Assembly (NCBI RefSeq): GCF_023700755.1
Contig: NZ_JAMKOJ010000004.1
Coordinates: 248,001-312,000 of the forward strand
Source of the DNA: Allorhizobium sonneratiae
GTDB taxonomy: Bacteria > Pseudomonadota > Alphaproteobacteria > Rhizobiales > Rhizobiaceae
Reading direction: 5' to 3'
Length of the DNA stretch: 64,000 nucleotides
Made by a program: the position numbers and the translations under genes. Positions within the stretch are counted from its first letter, which is position 1; each line of letters begins with the position of its first letter. Shown piece by piece: positions 48,725 through 57,325 of the stretch. The notes below the pieces were generated by a model that was not told the DNA's origin, searched no databases, and was given only the letters and a program-made list of their open reading frames with translations.

Positions 48725-49055
48725 CGATCATCTCCTGCTGCATCATCTGGTCTATTGCTGTAAAACAAATGGGTGGTCTTTCTGTGTTTCGGCGTAGCAT
48801 TTGCCCCCACCCTCGGCGCTGAAGGCCGCCCCCCGCCGCGCCGAAGAAACGGAAAATAGATCAGCGTGTTAACCTGTACCAACTGGGGGCTGCCTTCTGC
48901 GCCGAAAGGGGGAAAACTTCAAAGCTTAATCAAACATTTAGCACAGAAACCGGGCTAAACACTCGACCTGGCTCTGATGATGTCTATCTGGGGACCGGAA
49001 TAACGAAGCAAGCGGCGTCATCACATCTCAGTTTATGAATCAGCGAACGGATCGA
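48725..49055. other. Intergenic region upstream of the BtpA cluster
   Basis: About 330 bases with no gene. It presumably holds the BtpA promoter near 48725-48790. The central part carries the inverted repeat listed at 48815-48903; the rest shows no clear feature. Confidence 0.5.
48815..48903. repeat. Imperfect 19-bp inverted repeat, possible IS or MITE remnant
   Basis: GGCGCTGAAGGCCGCCCCC (48815-48833) and GGGGGCTGCCTTCTGCGCC (48885-48903) match as inverted repeats in 17 of 19 positions, and similarity continues outward (CCCCC...TCGGCGC on the left, CGCCGAAAGGGGG on the right). The 51-base core has no ORF. The layout resembles a tiny non-autonomous element or joined IS ends. Confidence 0.45.
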
Positions 49056-49352
49056 TTAGAAAGAATCTCCCGCCCAATCTTCATGGCCGTGCCGGATACG
49101 GATCACGAACATGCCCCCATCTTCAACGACGCGATACACCATAAGGTGAGCCTTGAAGGGATGAATTCTGACAGGAGGAGAAATTTCATGTCGTTCGCAC
49201 GCCATTCCTGGGTTGTTGGCGATGAATTCGAGCAAGGCAAAAAGCTCATCGTGATATCGTTTGGCAACCAGTGTTCCAAAGATGCTGATACCTTCTTCTG
49301 CAATGGAAACAATATCCTCTTCCGCTTGAACCGAAAGGCTGAATGGCATCAA
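49056..49352 (-). CDS. parE: ParE/RelE-superfamily toxin
   Basis: A 98-residue toxin of the ParE type: LSVQAEEDIVSIAEEGISIFGTLVAKRYHDELFALLEFIANNPGMACERHEISPPVRIHPFKAHLMVYRVVEDG, with C-terminal FVIRIRHGHEDW. ParE proteins poison DNA gyrase; the Arg/His-rich end RIRHGHEDW is typical. It overlaps the antitoxin stop by 4 bp (ATGA). All core parts are present. Confidence 0.9.
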   Translation of the reverse strand: MMPFSLSVQAEEDIVSIAEEGISIFGTLVAKRYHDELFALLEFIANNPGMACERHEISPPVRIHPFKAHLMVYRVVEDGGMFVIRIRHGHEDWAGDSF

Positions 49353-49603
49353 GCACGTCCGCGGCTGATTTCGGCTCGAGCCGTCGCTGCAGCAAACAAC
49401 TCGTCGCTTGAACGGCTCCCAACTCCGCTTCTAATCCCATCGTCGACAAAGCGCTGCATCTCGGCAATCTTATCCGTACGGACTTGGTCTCTGCGGATCA
49501 GGTCCCTCACATAATCGCTCGCGTTCGAGTAGCGACCCGTCTTGGTCTGTGCTTCCACCCAATCTTTCATGAGGTCTGGAAGGGATACATTCATCGTCGC
49601 CAT
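49349..49603 (-). CDS. parD: ParD-family antitoxin
   Basis: An 84-residue ribbon-helix-helix antitoxin: MNVSLPDLMKDWVEAQTKTGRYSNASDYVRDLIRRDQVRTDKI, the CopG/ParD DNA-binding and dimerisation motif, followed by a toxin-binding tail. AAGGAG precedes the ATG by eight bases. Antitoxin-first order with ParE. It would repress its own promoter, which lies only 45-50 bases upstream and next to the IS5 end. Confidence 0.92.
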   Translation of the reverse strand: MATMNVSLPDLMKDWVEAQTKTGRYSNASDYVRDLIRRDQVRTDKIAEMQRFVDDGIRSGVGSRSSDELFAAATARAEISRGRA

Positions 49604-49623
49604 TCGAGTCTCCTTAATGTGTC

Positions 49624-49653
49624 AAGATACTGTTTGATGGCAAAGTTTGTCAA
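49624..49653 (-). promoter_or_regulatory. Promoter of parDE
   Basis: Read leftward, TTGACA (complement of 49648-49653) and TATCTT (complement of 49624-49629) are spaced 18 bases apart, just upstream of the parD ribosome-binding site. The IS5-family left end begins at about 49660, leaving this promoter intact. Confidence 0.6.
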
Positions 49654-49659
49654 ATTGAA

Positions 49660-50775
49660 GCCTTGGTGCACGGATCCTTCATCGGGGGTGTCGTAGTTGG
49701 CTGGGCCAGCTCCATAACTGGTTTCCGCCACGATGCCTTTCAAACAGAATGCCTCCCGCCGCTATTATATCGGTAAGATGAAGTTCAGGGTCACGAACTG
49801 GGCGGAATACGAGGCAGGCCTTCGTCGGCGTGGCAGCCTGACACTTTGGATAACGCCGGAGGCACAGTCTTCCTGGCAGGCCCCGATGCGGACGACGCGC
49901 GGTGGACAGCCGCGCTACTCCGATCTGGCGATCGAGACTGCCCTGACGCTGGGGTTGGTGTTCGGCCTTCGACTGCGTCAGACGGAGGGCTTTTTGACCT
50001 CCTTGCTGAAGCTGATTGGGCTGGATCTCGCCGTTCCCGATCACACGACCCTGAGCCGTCGTGCAAATAAACCGAGAGCGCCAAACAAGCGCCCAGATAG
50101 GGGCATCCCTCGGGAAGGTCCCGCACACGTATTGATCGATAGCACAGGGCTGCAGGTCTACGGCGCTGGCCAATGGCTGGAGGAAAAGCATGGCGTCAAA
50201 TCCCGTCGGGGTTGGCGCAAGCTGCATCTCGCGCTGGATGCCGATAGCGGCGATATCATCGCGCACGTTATGACCGATCAGGATGCCGGCGATGCCTCGC
50301 AGGTGGAGCCGCTGCTCAACCAGATCGATGACCCCATCGACCAGTTCACGGGCGATGGCGCTTATGACGGCAACCCCACCTATGGCGCCGTCACCAAGCA
50401 TAGCGCCGGCGCTGCGATGGTCATTCCGCCACGCGCCAATGCGGTGGAACGGCCGGACGCCGATCCTTCGAGCCAGCGAGACCGACACATTGCGGCGATC
50501 AACACCGCTGGCCGAATAAAGTGGCAGGTCGCGACCGGCTACGGAAAACGATCCCTGGTCAAGACCGCGATCGGTCGTTACAAATCGATCATCGGAACCC
50601 AGTTGCGGGCGCGCTCATTCGGAGCGCAGCGGACGGAAGTCGCCGCAGGCTGCTCGGTCCTCAATAGAATGATGGCATGCGCACGCCCGAAATCCGTCCG
50701 TTGCAAAACTGCAACGCCGTAGCAACAGCATCAAAGACGAAATGCCGTTCTTTCAACGACCCGCGCACCAAAGCC
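49660..50775. mobile_element. IS5-family insertion sequence, nearly complete
   Basis: A 1.1-kb element with one transposase gene. Its left end GCCTTGGTGCACGGATCCTTC (starting about 49660) pairs with the complement of the right end (GCTTTGGTGCGCGGGTCGTTG, ending about 50774) at most positions. No clear target duplication was found at the flanks (AAATTGA... and ...GAACCAAG), so the insertion is old or the end points are a few bases off. It separates parDE from the AraC gene. Confidence 0.7.
49733..50722 (+). CDS. IS5-family transposase
   Basis: A 329-residue DDE transposase: N-terminal WAEYEAGLRRRGSLTLWITPEA, first Asp in HVLIDSTGLQVYG, second Asp in DQFTGDGAYDGNPTYGAV, and the C-terminal IGRYKSIIGTQLRARSFGAQRTEVAAGCSVLNRM block with the final Glu. 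All three acidic residues are present, so it may be active. The true start may be the ATG at 49778 (MKFRVTNWAEYEAG), which fits homologs; the frame is open from 49733. Confidence 0.9.
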   Translation: MPFKQNASRRYYIGKMKFRVTNWAEYEAGLRRRGSLTLWITPEAQSSWQAPMRTTRGGQPRYSDLAIETALTLGLVFGLRLRQTEGFLTSLLKLIGLDLAVPDHTTLSRRANKPRAPNKRPDRGIPREGPAHVLIDSTGLQVYGAGQWLEEKHGVKSRRGWRKLHLALDADSGDIIAHVMTDQDAGDASQVEPLLNQIDDPIDQFTGDGAYDGNPTYGAVTKHSAGAAMVIPPRANAVERPDADPSSQRDRHIAAINTAGRIKWQVATGYGKRSLVKTAIGRYKSIIGTQLRARSFGAQRTEVAAGCSVLNRMMACARPKSVRCKTATP

Positions 50776-50796
50776 GAACCAAGTCGCTGGTCGCCT

Positions 50797-51693
50797 TCAC
50801 GCGACGCCGGCCATGATCGGCAGAGTTCGCAGGCGAGCGACATCGCGCGCCGGCGGCTCGCCGAAGAGGCGACGATATTCACGGCTGAACTGCGACGGGC
50901 TCTCATACCCCACTCGCAAAGCGGCACTCGCCACATCGATGTCTTCGACAAGCATCAGGCTGCGCGCATCCTGCAACCGCAACTGCTTTTGGAACTGGAG
51001 CGGTGTCATCGCGGTCACGGCGCGAAAATGTTCATGAAGGCTAGACGGGCTCATCCCGACTTCCGCAGCGAGCGTCTCTATGCTGAAGCGCTGCCGGAAG
51101 TTCTTGCCAATCCAGGCGATTGCACGACCGACCTGGGCAACCCGCCCTTGGTTGGAGGTGACGCTCCGCATCCTGCCCCCGTCCGGCCCAGCGAGCAGTC
51201 GGTAGAGGATTTCCTGCTCCGCGAGCGGCGCGAGGACCGGAAATGCTGCCGGATCGTCCAACAACCGCATCAGGCGCAGCACCGAGTCGAGCAGGGCAGG
51301 ATCGGCGTCGGTTACCGTCTTGCCGATCGGCGCAAAGACGCCAACTGGCGGCGGTATGCGATGCGCCAGATCGGCCAGCATCACCGGATCGAATTCGATG
51401 AATAGGCAAAGATAGGGGTTGGCCGGCGTGGCCTCGACCACATGGCCGATCACCGGCAGATCATAGGTCACGACCCCGTATCGACCGGGGCTATATGTGA
51501 ACAACTGATCTCCGAGCGAAACCTCCTTTTGCCCCTGTGCAACAAAACAAAGCTGCGGCCGATAGACGTTGGGCATCGGGATCGTCACGGTGGACGATCG
51601 CGCAAGCGTTAGCCGTGCGATCGGCGTTGTATGAAACCCGTCCGCCGGGACGTGTCGGGCAATAAGCCCAGCGATTTCGTCAATTCTGTCCAT
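50797..51693 (-). CDS. AraC-family transcriptional regulator
   Basis: A 298-residue regulator. The N-terminal cupin-like AraC_N domain (PMPNVYRPQLCFVAQGQKEVSLGDQLFTYSPGRYGVVTYDLPV) is followed by a C-terminal AraC double HTH (FRQRFSIETLAAEVGMSPSSLHEHFRAVTAMTPLQFQKQLRLQDARSLML, then VASAALRVGYESPSQFSREYRRLFGEPP). Its stop lies 22 bases from the IS5 right end. It is divergent from the aldo/keto reductase at 51870 and probably controls it, as in YqhC/YqhD-like pairs. Confidence 0.92.
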   Translation of the reverse strand: MDRIDEIAGLIARHVPADGFHTTPIARLTLARSSTVTIPMPNVYRPQLCFVAQGQKEVSLGDQLFTYSPGRYGVVTYDLPVIGHVVEATPANPYLCLFIEFDPVMLADLAHRIPPPVGVFAPIGKTVTDADPALLDSVLRLMRLLDDPAAFPVLAPLAEQEILYRLLAGPDGGRMRSVTSNQGRVAQVGRAIAWIGKNFRQRFSIETLAAEVGMSPSSLHEHFRAVTAMTPLQFQKQLRLQDARSLMLVEDIDVASAALRVGYESPSQFSREYRRLFGEPPARDVARLRTLPIMAGVA

Positions 51694-51869
51694 ACCCAAT
51701 CATCCCATCTGCAGAGCAAGCACGCAATGTGCATCTCGCCTGTCTCGGAGGATCGTGCAGAAATTCCGGTGCATCAGACTCACGGTACGGCACGGCTTGC
51801 ACCATCCTGCCCGAGCAGTGTGTCGGATCACAACAGATCTGGCGGCAAACGGAAACGGAAGCAAGGACG

Positions 51870-52820
51870 ATGAACGACACAATGAAAACGCCGAGGGTAG
51901 CGTTGGGAACCTGGGCCTGGGGCGACAGCGGCGATGCAGGCGCTGGCTATTTTGGCAGCTCGCTGAGCCGCGATGGGCTGGACGACATCGCCAAAGCCGC
52001 CCAGACCGCCGGGTTCACCCTGTGGGATACGGCCGTGGTCTACGGCATGGGGCGGTCTGAAACGGTGCTCGGGGAGGTATTGAAACGCTATTCCCGCAGC
52101 GACTACCAACTCTCGACCAAATTCACCCCGCAAGCCGCAGGCACCGGCGATGATCCGGTCGCGGATATGCTCGAACAGAGCCTCGCCCGCCTTGGCACGG
52201 ACTACATCGACCTTTACTGGATACACAATCCGGCGGATGTAGCGCGGTGGACACCTCACCTTATTCCGATGCTCGACAGCGGGAAGGTCCGGCATATCGG
52301 CGTCTCGAACCATAACCTGGACGAAATCAAACGCGCCAACCAAATCCTCGAAGACGCCGGGCATCGGGTCGAGGCCGTTCAAAATCACTACAGCCTACTT
52401 TACCGCGCACCCGAGAACGCCGGCCTTCTGGAGTACTGCCGCGACAGAAATATCCCGTTCTTCGCCTATATGGTTCTCGAACAAGGCGCGCTGGGCGGAA
52501 AGTACAGTGCCCAAAACCCATTGCCCAGCGGCACCAACCGGGCGGAGGTTTACAACGCCATACTGCCCCAGTTGCAGTCCCTGTTGGACGGACTCTACAA
52601 CATCGGTCAACGCCATGGGGCGACGGCTGCGGACATCGCGACGGCCTGGGCCCTTGCCAAAGGGGCAACCCCTATCATCGGCGTTACCAAGCCCCACCAT
52701 GTCGAGGGCCTGATCCGGACCGCCGCACTGGCGCTCTCGGATGATGAGATCGCCGAGTTGGAAGTCCTCGCTCAGTCTACAGGCGTCAACACCCGCGGCT
52801 GGTGGGAGAAGGATATGTGA
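51870..52820 (+). CDS. Aldo/keto reductase
   Basis: A 316-residue NADPH-dependent TIM-barrel reductase. The tetrad is complete: Asp and Tyr in LWDTAVVYGMGRSE, Lys in LSTKFTPQ and His in LYWIHNP. The cofactor region KVRHIGVSNHNLDEIKRAN and GATPIIGVTKPHHVEGL is intact. AAGGACG precedes the ATG at 51870; the open frame begins at 51729. It probably detoxifies aldehydes or ketones under control of the divergent AraC regulator. Confidence 0.9.
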   Translation: MNDTMKTPRVALGTWAWGDSGDAGAGYFGSSLSRDGLDDIAKAAQTAGFTLWDTAVVYGMGRSETVLGEVLKRYSRSDYQLSTKFTPQAAGTGDDPVADMLEQSLARLGTDYIDLYWIHNPADVARWTPHLIPMLDSGKVRHIGVSNHNLDEIKRANQILEDAGHRVEAVQNHYSLLYRAPENAGLLEYCRDRNIPFFAYMVLEQGALGGKYSAQNPLPSGTNRAEVYNAILPQLQSLLDGLYNIGQRHGATAADIATAWALAKGATPIIGVTKPHHVEGLIRTAALALSDDEIAELEVLAQSTGVNTRGWWEKDM

Positions 52821-53084
52821 GACTACGGTAACCCCGCTGTTGCATCGCGAGGGACGCATGGACATGCCGACACGCCAGCGGGCTGCTCCATCGGCCGCTG
52901 GCGGAGACGGCTATTTGTAGCCGGATCGAGTTCATCCGGCTGACGTCTCGTTCCGCTTGAAGTGTTCGCCGGAGATAGCTTTGCACGCCTGTTCACTATT
53001 CCATTGATCGGGAACGTCCGCCGTTTGCCAGAAACGATAGATACCACACGAAGCGCCTCATCCCCTGGAACGAGAAGGCTTCTC

Positions 53085-53675
53085 TTAACGCGGTGGCTGA
53101 AGGACCGTTGCGAACAACACACGCTTGAATTGCTCGATCGGCTGAGGAGAGCGATCGACCTTCATCCGCATCATCGCGCCCTCCCAAGAGGCGAGGAGAA
53201 ATGTCGCGACGTCGTCGGCGTCAAGGTCAAGGCGTATCTCGCCCTGCTCCTGCCCGACCCGCACGACATCAGCGAAGGCATCCGTAAGCGACCGGCACAC
53301 CTCAATAAGATGGCTGCGCAGCACCTCGCTATGCTCGGGCATCTCAAGGCTTAGATTTCCGACGAGGCAACCATACCGCCAACCGGCCTCTTCCAGCCAT
53401 CGGGTTACCTCATCGAAATAGGCGCGGAGCCGATTGACCGCAGGCAGCCTCTCATCACGCAGCGTCAGGTCCATGATGGCCTGCGTACGCTGATGATAGC
53501 GATCGAGGACCACGCTCGCGAAGGCCTCCTTCGATCGGAAATGGTTCGTGAAACAGCCTTGCGGAACACCGGCATCCGCCGTGATTTCACGCACGCCTGA
53601 ACCAGAATACCCACGCTCATGCAGCGTCTGCACGCCGGATTCGATGATTTTTTCGCGAAGAGAAGGTCTTGCCAT
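53085..53675 (-). CDS. TetR-family transcriptional regulator
   Basis: A 196-residue TetR protein: HTH REKIIESGVQTLHERGYSGSGVREITADAGVPQGCFTNHFRSKEAFASVV (about 7-56) with the conserved G-x-FTNHF turn of the YcdC/AcrR-like C-terminal TetR_C_6 group. Start at 53675 (MARPSLREKI). It is divergent from the small gene at 53767; an 18-bp palindrome overlaps its start region. The DNA between 52821 and 53084 shows no gene. Confidence 0.9.
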   Translation of the reverse strand: MARPSLREKIIESGVQTLHERGYSGSGVREITADAGVPQGCFTNHFRSKEAFASVVLDRYHQRTQAIMDLTLRDERLPAVNRLRAYFDEVTRWLEEAGWRYGCLVGNLSLEMPEHSEVLRSHLIEVCRSLTDAFADVVRVGQEQGEIRLDLDADDVATFLLASWEGAMMRMKVDRSPQPIEQFKRVLFATVLQPPR

Positions 53676-53683
53676 TGCCAATA

Positions 53684-53701
53684 AATACATTTGTACGTAT
53701 T
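53684..53701. promoter_or_regulatory. Candidate TetR operator
   Basis: AATACATTTGTACGTATT: perfect 5-bp arms AATAC/GTATT, with GTAC inside. It lies 9-26 bases upstream of the TetR start and 66 bases upstream of the divergent gene start at 53767. Confidence 0.5.
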
Positions 53702-53766
53702 CAATTGCAATAACAAATGCTGAGACACTCTAGCCACATCGGGACCCCATCAAGCGAGGAACAAAG

Positions 53767-54189
53767 ATGACTAGAACTGAATACGAGAACGCTGCGATCG
53801 AAACTGCAGCGAAAGCACTGGCAGACGCGGGCCCAGTCTATATGGTCAACATGGTGCGCTACCGCGAGATGGCTGCCTATGAAGTCGCCAGCGATCTTCC
53901 TGCCTGCTCAGGACGCGAGGCCTATTTTCAGAGGTATGCGCCCGCCTTCAACACGGTCGCACAAGGAGAAGATTTCTCCGTCTTCTGGGTCGGAAACGTT
54001 CGTGGCGTTCTGGTCGGACAGGACGGCGAAGCTTGGGATGACATCGTCATCGTCCGGTATGCGAGCTTCGACGTGCTGCGGAAGATCCTTCAAAGCCCGG
54101 TGTATGCGGCACAGGCCGCACCGCATCGGCGTGCCGCGCTTGCGGACTGGAAATTCCTCGTCACGACACAACCTTATTTGCCGCGGTGA
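53767..54189 (+). CDS. DUF1330-like small protein
   Basis: A 140-residue soluble protein: AGPVYMVNMVRYREMAAYEVASDLPACSGREAYFQRYAPAFNTVAQGEDFSVFWVGNVRGVLVGQDGEAWDDIVIVRYASFDVLRKILQSPVY. This ferredoxin-fold pattern (VNMVRYR, YFQRYAP, IVIVRYPS-like) is that of DUF1330 or EthD-like proteins. GAGGAACAAAG precedes the ATG. It is the likely target of the divergent TetR. A similar protein is encoded at 10862. Confidence 0.7.
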   Translation: MTRTEYENAAIETAAKALADAGPVYMVNMVRYREMAAYEVASDLPACSGREAYFQRYAPAFNTVAQGEDFSVFWVGNVRGVLVGQDGEAWDDIVIVRYASFDVLRKILQSPVYAAQAAPHRRAALADWKFLVTTQPYLPR

Positions 54190-54401
54190 GCCCCGCTTAC
54201 TTTCCTCCGAGAGCGCCAAGATGGCGCTGGGCAGGCATCATGCTCCGATGCGGGCCGGAGGGGGCAAGGGCCGATATGAAGGCGCTTTGCAGACTATGCG
54301 AGCAGACCGGCAGGTTTTCGGCAAACGACAGAACATGTGGAAGGACCAATACGGGGGCGCGAAGCTACCTAGCGGTTTCGGCAACTGTTGGCCCGAAGCG
54401 G

Positions 54402-54764
54402 TCAGAGCAGGCCCGGCTGGTGGATGACGTCGATATAGGGCTTCAGCCGGTAGGGGACGCCACTGTTCCACATCGGCACCGAAAACAGGTAGCGATCGGC
54501 CGAAATGAAGCGGTTCGCGATCTCGGCGATCTGGTCCCAGGCGGTTCTTTGGACGCTATTATGATCCTGTCCGGTCATTACGTTGATCTTGGCGGCTACC
54601 TTGTCGCCGTCAAAGACCGGCAGATCGATATCCCAGACCGAGAGTGTGTCGACCTCGATACCTGGATTTGCGGCTGTCAGGGCGGCGAGATAGGTGTCTG
54701 CCACCTGCCCGGATTTCGAATTTTCGCCCCGGGGCGAGGCTTGTATGTACAACAGCTTGGTCAT
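54402..54764 (-). pseudogene. FMN-dependent NADH-azoreductase (AcpD/AzoR), truncated
   Basis: 120 residues of a flavodoxin-fold azoreductase: MTKLLYIQASPRGENSKSGQVADTYL with the phosphate-binding SPRGxxS loop, then RYLFSVPMWNSGVPYRLKPYIDVIHQPGLL. The family is about 200 residues; the last 80, including the second FMN contacts, are missing because TGA follows PGLL. The 210 bases downstream have no matching frame. AGGAGACC precedes the ATG. Last gene of the detoxification-type operon. It is probably inactive. Confidence 0.75.
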
Positions 54765-54818
54765 GATGGTCTCCTTCAGGTCTGGTCTCGGTTGGTGTGT
54801 GCTGGTATGCGCGTCGCG

Positions 54819-55283
54819 TCAGAAACCGAAGTCGCTAAGACCGGGATGTTCGTCGGGACGACGGCCCAGAGGCCAGCGGAACTTGCGATCCGCCTCGGTG
54901 ATCGGATGTTCGTTGATGCTGGCGAAGCGAAGTTCCATCAGGCCGTCGGCATCGAACTGCCAGTTCTCGTTTCCGTAAGCGCGAAACCACTGACCGCTAT
55001 CATCGTGATATTCGTAGGCGAACCGCACGGCGATGCGGTCGCCAGCGAAGGTCCAGAGTTCCTTGACAAGTCGGTATTCGAGTTCACGCACCCATTTGCG
55101 CGTGAGAAACGCCTCGATTTCTGCGCGGCCGCGAGGGAATTCGGCGCGGTTGCGCCAGCGGCTGTCGGGTGTGTAGGCCAGCGCGACGCGCGCGGGATCA
55201 CGGCTGTTCCAGGCATCCTCGGCTGCACGAACCTTCTGGATGGCGCTTTCCTCGGTGAAGGGCGGAAGCGGTGGGCGGGTCAT
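54819..55283 (-). CDS. DUF1348-family (NTF2-like fold) protein
   Basis: A 154-residue protein of the DUF1348 family: [53 protein letters not shown], then [38 protein letters not shown]. It has an NTF2-like cone fold with unknown ligand. It overlaps the pyridoxamine-phosphate-oxidase-like gene by 4 bp (ATGA). In other bacteria the family is common in stress or detoxification operons; no activity is established. Confidence 0.85.
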   Translation of the reverse strand: MTRPPLPPFTEESAIQKVRAAEDAWNSRDPARVALAYTPDSRWRNRAEFPRGRAEIEAFLTRKWVRELEYRLVKELWTFAGDRIAVRFAYEYHDDSGQWFRAYGNENWQFDADGLMELRFASINEHPITEADRKFRWPLGRRPDEHPGLSDFGF

Positions 55284-55897
55284 GGCTTGTCTCCTTTCGA
55301 GGCCTTCAAGGCGGCGAGTTCAGCTTTCAGACTGGCTATTTCGGCGTCGCGCTCGGCAAGCGCGGCTGCGACCAGATCGGCGTCGATCTTCTGCGGGATA
55401 TGCTGGGGGCAGTTGATGTCCCAGGCGGTGATTTCGAACAGGATCGCGGCTTCCGGCCGCGCTCCGTAGCCTTCCGGCATCAGTCGCTCGATCAGCTTGT
55501 TGTCGTCAGATATTACGCGTGCGCTGCCCCAGATCTTGATGCGGCGGCGGCGCGCATAGTCCATCAGGAACAGGAAGGCTTGCGGGTTTTCGGCAAGGTT
55601 GCCGACTGTGATATATTGGCGGTTGCCCGAGTAATCCGCAAACCCGATCGTTCGGTCATCGATTATCTGGATGAAGCCGCGCGGGCCACCGCGATGCTGC
55701 GTATAAGGTTGGCCGGTTGCGCTGGCTGTCGACAGGTAAGCCGAATTCGCCTCGGACAGTGCGGCCCTCAGTCGATCGTCAATTCTTGCTCGAAAGCCTC
55801 CGTCCATCTCGACTTTCTGGTAAAGCTCCCTGGAGCCGCGCATTGATTGGATGGCCTTGACCGAAGGGGTGAAGGCGATGTCGCTATTAGCAGCCAT
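55280..55897 (-). CDS. Pyridoxamine 5'-phosphate oxidase-family FMN-binding protein
   Basis: A 205-residue split-barrel flavoprotein: [83 protein letters not shown], the FMN-binding pattern of PNPOx-like proteins. The C-terminus from about 175 ([20 protein letters not shown]) is a short coiled coil. Start at 55897, sharing one base with the stop of the NTF2-like gene (TGATG). Function beyond flavin-dependent reduction is unknown. Confidence 0.88.
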   Translation of the reverse strand: MAANSDIAFTPSVKAIQSMRGSRELYQKVEMDGGFRARIDDRLRAALSEANSAYLSTASATGQPYTQHRGGPRGFIQIIDDRTIGFADYSGNRQYITVGNLAENPQAFLFLMDYARRRRIKIWGSARVISDDNKLIERLMPEGYGARPEAAILFEITAWDINCPQHIPQKIDADLVAAALAERDAEIASLKAELAALKASKGDKP

Positions 55898-56292
55898 CAC
55901 AGCTCCCTCTCCCGCCGCGCCTGTTCGATGGCCAGCGTGTCGATATATTGGCGGAAGGTGGTGATCTTGCCGTCACGAACCGTCCAGACATGGGCATAGC
56001 GGGCGTTCGACGTCTTGCCGGTCGCGCCGTGGACGCCGGTGAAGTCGCCAAGAGATACGACAGTCTCGCCTTCGGTGATGAACTCGGTTGGGACGAGCGC
56101 GAAGCTCACCCATTCCGCCATCAGCGGCTTGAACAGGCCTTCGGCAACCTTGTCCGGGCCACGACCATCGACCTTGTAGTGCCACATCGTGGTCCATTCG
56201 ATGTCGGGTGCCATCAGGCCGAGAGCGCCTTGCGCATCGCCGACGGAAAGCTTGTTGTAAAAGTCGCGAACGATATCACGTGCATGTGTCAT
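55897..56292 (-). CDS. Ketosteroid-isomerase-like (NTF2-fold) protein
   Basis: A 131-residue SnoaL/KSI-like protein: VRDFYNKLSVGDAQGALGLMAPDIEWTTMWHYKVDGRGPDKVAEGL, VSLGDFTGVHGATGKTSNARYAHVWTVRDGKITTFRQYID. The cone-shaped pocket is complete. It lies between the alpha/beta hydrolase and the flavoprotein in the same operon. The substrate is unknown. Confidence 0.85.
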   Translation of the reverse strand: MTHARDIVRDFYNKLSVGDAQGALGLMAPDIEWTTMWHYKVDGRGPDKVAEGLFKPLMAEWVSFALVPTEFITEGETVVSLGDFTGVHGATGKTSNARYAHVWTVRDGKITTFRQYIDTLAIEQARREREL

Positions 56293-56376
56293 GGCTGGTC
56301 TCCGGAAATTCAGGCGGACGGTTACGGTTCCTGATTGCTAGGTCCGGGCGCAGAATGGTGCGCCCGGACAGGTGGT

Positions 56377-57237
56377 TCAGCCGATATGCTTGCCGAGGAA
56401 TTCCCGCATCGCAGCGCCGATCTCGGCGGCGTGGGTTTCAAGGGCGAAGTGCCCGCTGTCGACAAAGCGAACGTCCGCAGTCGGTACATCGCGCTTGAAT
56501 GCTTCGGCGCCCGGCGGAATGAAGAACGGATCGTTCTTGCCCCAGATCGCCAGCACCGGCGGCTGATGCGCGCGCAGATAACCCTGGATGGTGTCGTAGA
56601 GCGCGACATTGGTCTGGTAGTCGAGCAGCAGATCGAGCTGGATCTCGTCGTTGCCGGGCCGCGACAGATAGAAATCGTCAAGGTTGCGGCCGTCAGGTGA
56701 GACCTTTGTCGGATCATCGACCCCGTGCGTGTACTGGAAGAGTGTCGTCTCGGGCGCCAGGAAGCCGCGCAGCGCGTCACGGTTGGCCTGGCTTGGCTCG
56801 TTCCAATAGGCCATGACCGGCGCGAAGGCATCCGACACACCTTCAACATAGGTGTTGCCGTTCTGGGTGACGATCGCGGTGATCCGCTCAGGATGCTTGA
56901 CCGCCAGTCGGAAGCCGACCGGAGCGCCATAGTCGAAGACGTAGATTGCGAACTTGGTCAGACCGAGCACCTCGGTAAAACGGTCAACGACATTGGTGAT
57001 GTTGTCGAATGTGTAGCCGAACCGGTCGCGGACAGGCTGTTCGGTCATGCCGAAACCAGGCAGGTCCGGGGCGACGACGTGATAAGTGTCAGCCAGTTCA
57101 GGGATCAGGTCGCGAAACATGTGGCTTGCGCTCGGGAAACCGTGCAGCAGCAGTACGGTCGGGCGGCTCGCATCGCCGGCTTCGCGGTAGAACAGCTTGA
57201 GGCCATCGACACCGACGGTGTTGAAACGAATGGTCAT
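56377..57237 (-). CDS. Alpha/beta hydrolase, haloalkane-dehalogenase/epoxide-hydrolase type
   Basis: A 286-residue hydrolase. HGFPSASHMFRDLIPELA gives the oxyanion turn, the nucleophile elbow reads VFDYGAPVG (Asp nucleophile, about 105-113) rather than GxSxG, and acid/base residues lie in AIWGKNDPFFIPPG and SGHFALETH. An Asp nucleophile indicates epoxide hydrolase or dehalogenase chemistry. Second gene of the operon led by the carboxymuconolactone decarboxylase-like protein. Confidence 0.9.
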   Translation of the reverse strand: MTIRFNTVGVDGLKLFYREAGDASRPTVLLLHGFPSASHMFRDLIPELADTYHVVAPDLPGFGMTEQPVRDRFGYTFDNITNVVDRFTEVLGLTKFAIYVFDYGAPVGFRLAVKHPERITAIVTQNGNTYVEGVSDAFAPVMAYWNEPSQANRDALRGFLAPETTLFQYTHGVDDPTKVSPDGRNLDDFYLSRPGNDEIQLDLLLDYQTNVALYDTIQGYLRAHQPPVLAIWGKNDPFFIPPGAEAFKRDVPTADVRFVDSGHFALETHAAEIGAAMREFLGKHIG

Positions 57238-57325
57238 GGGAAGTCTCCTTGATCGGAAGGTGTACGGAAGGGTTTGCAGGCGCGGCGGCGCGCCCGCATC
57301 GTTCTTGCCAAGCTTGTGCGAAGGA

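Noticed and set aside
54186..55469. 427-residue plus-strand frame
   Set aside because: Antisense to the azoreductase, DUF1348 and flavoprotein genes, whose protein motifs are clear on the minus strand.
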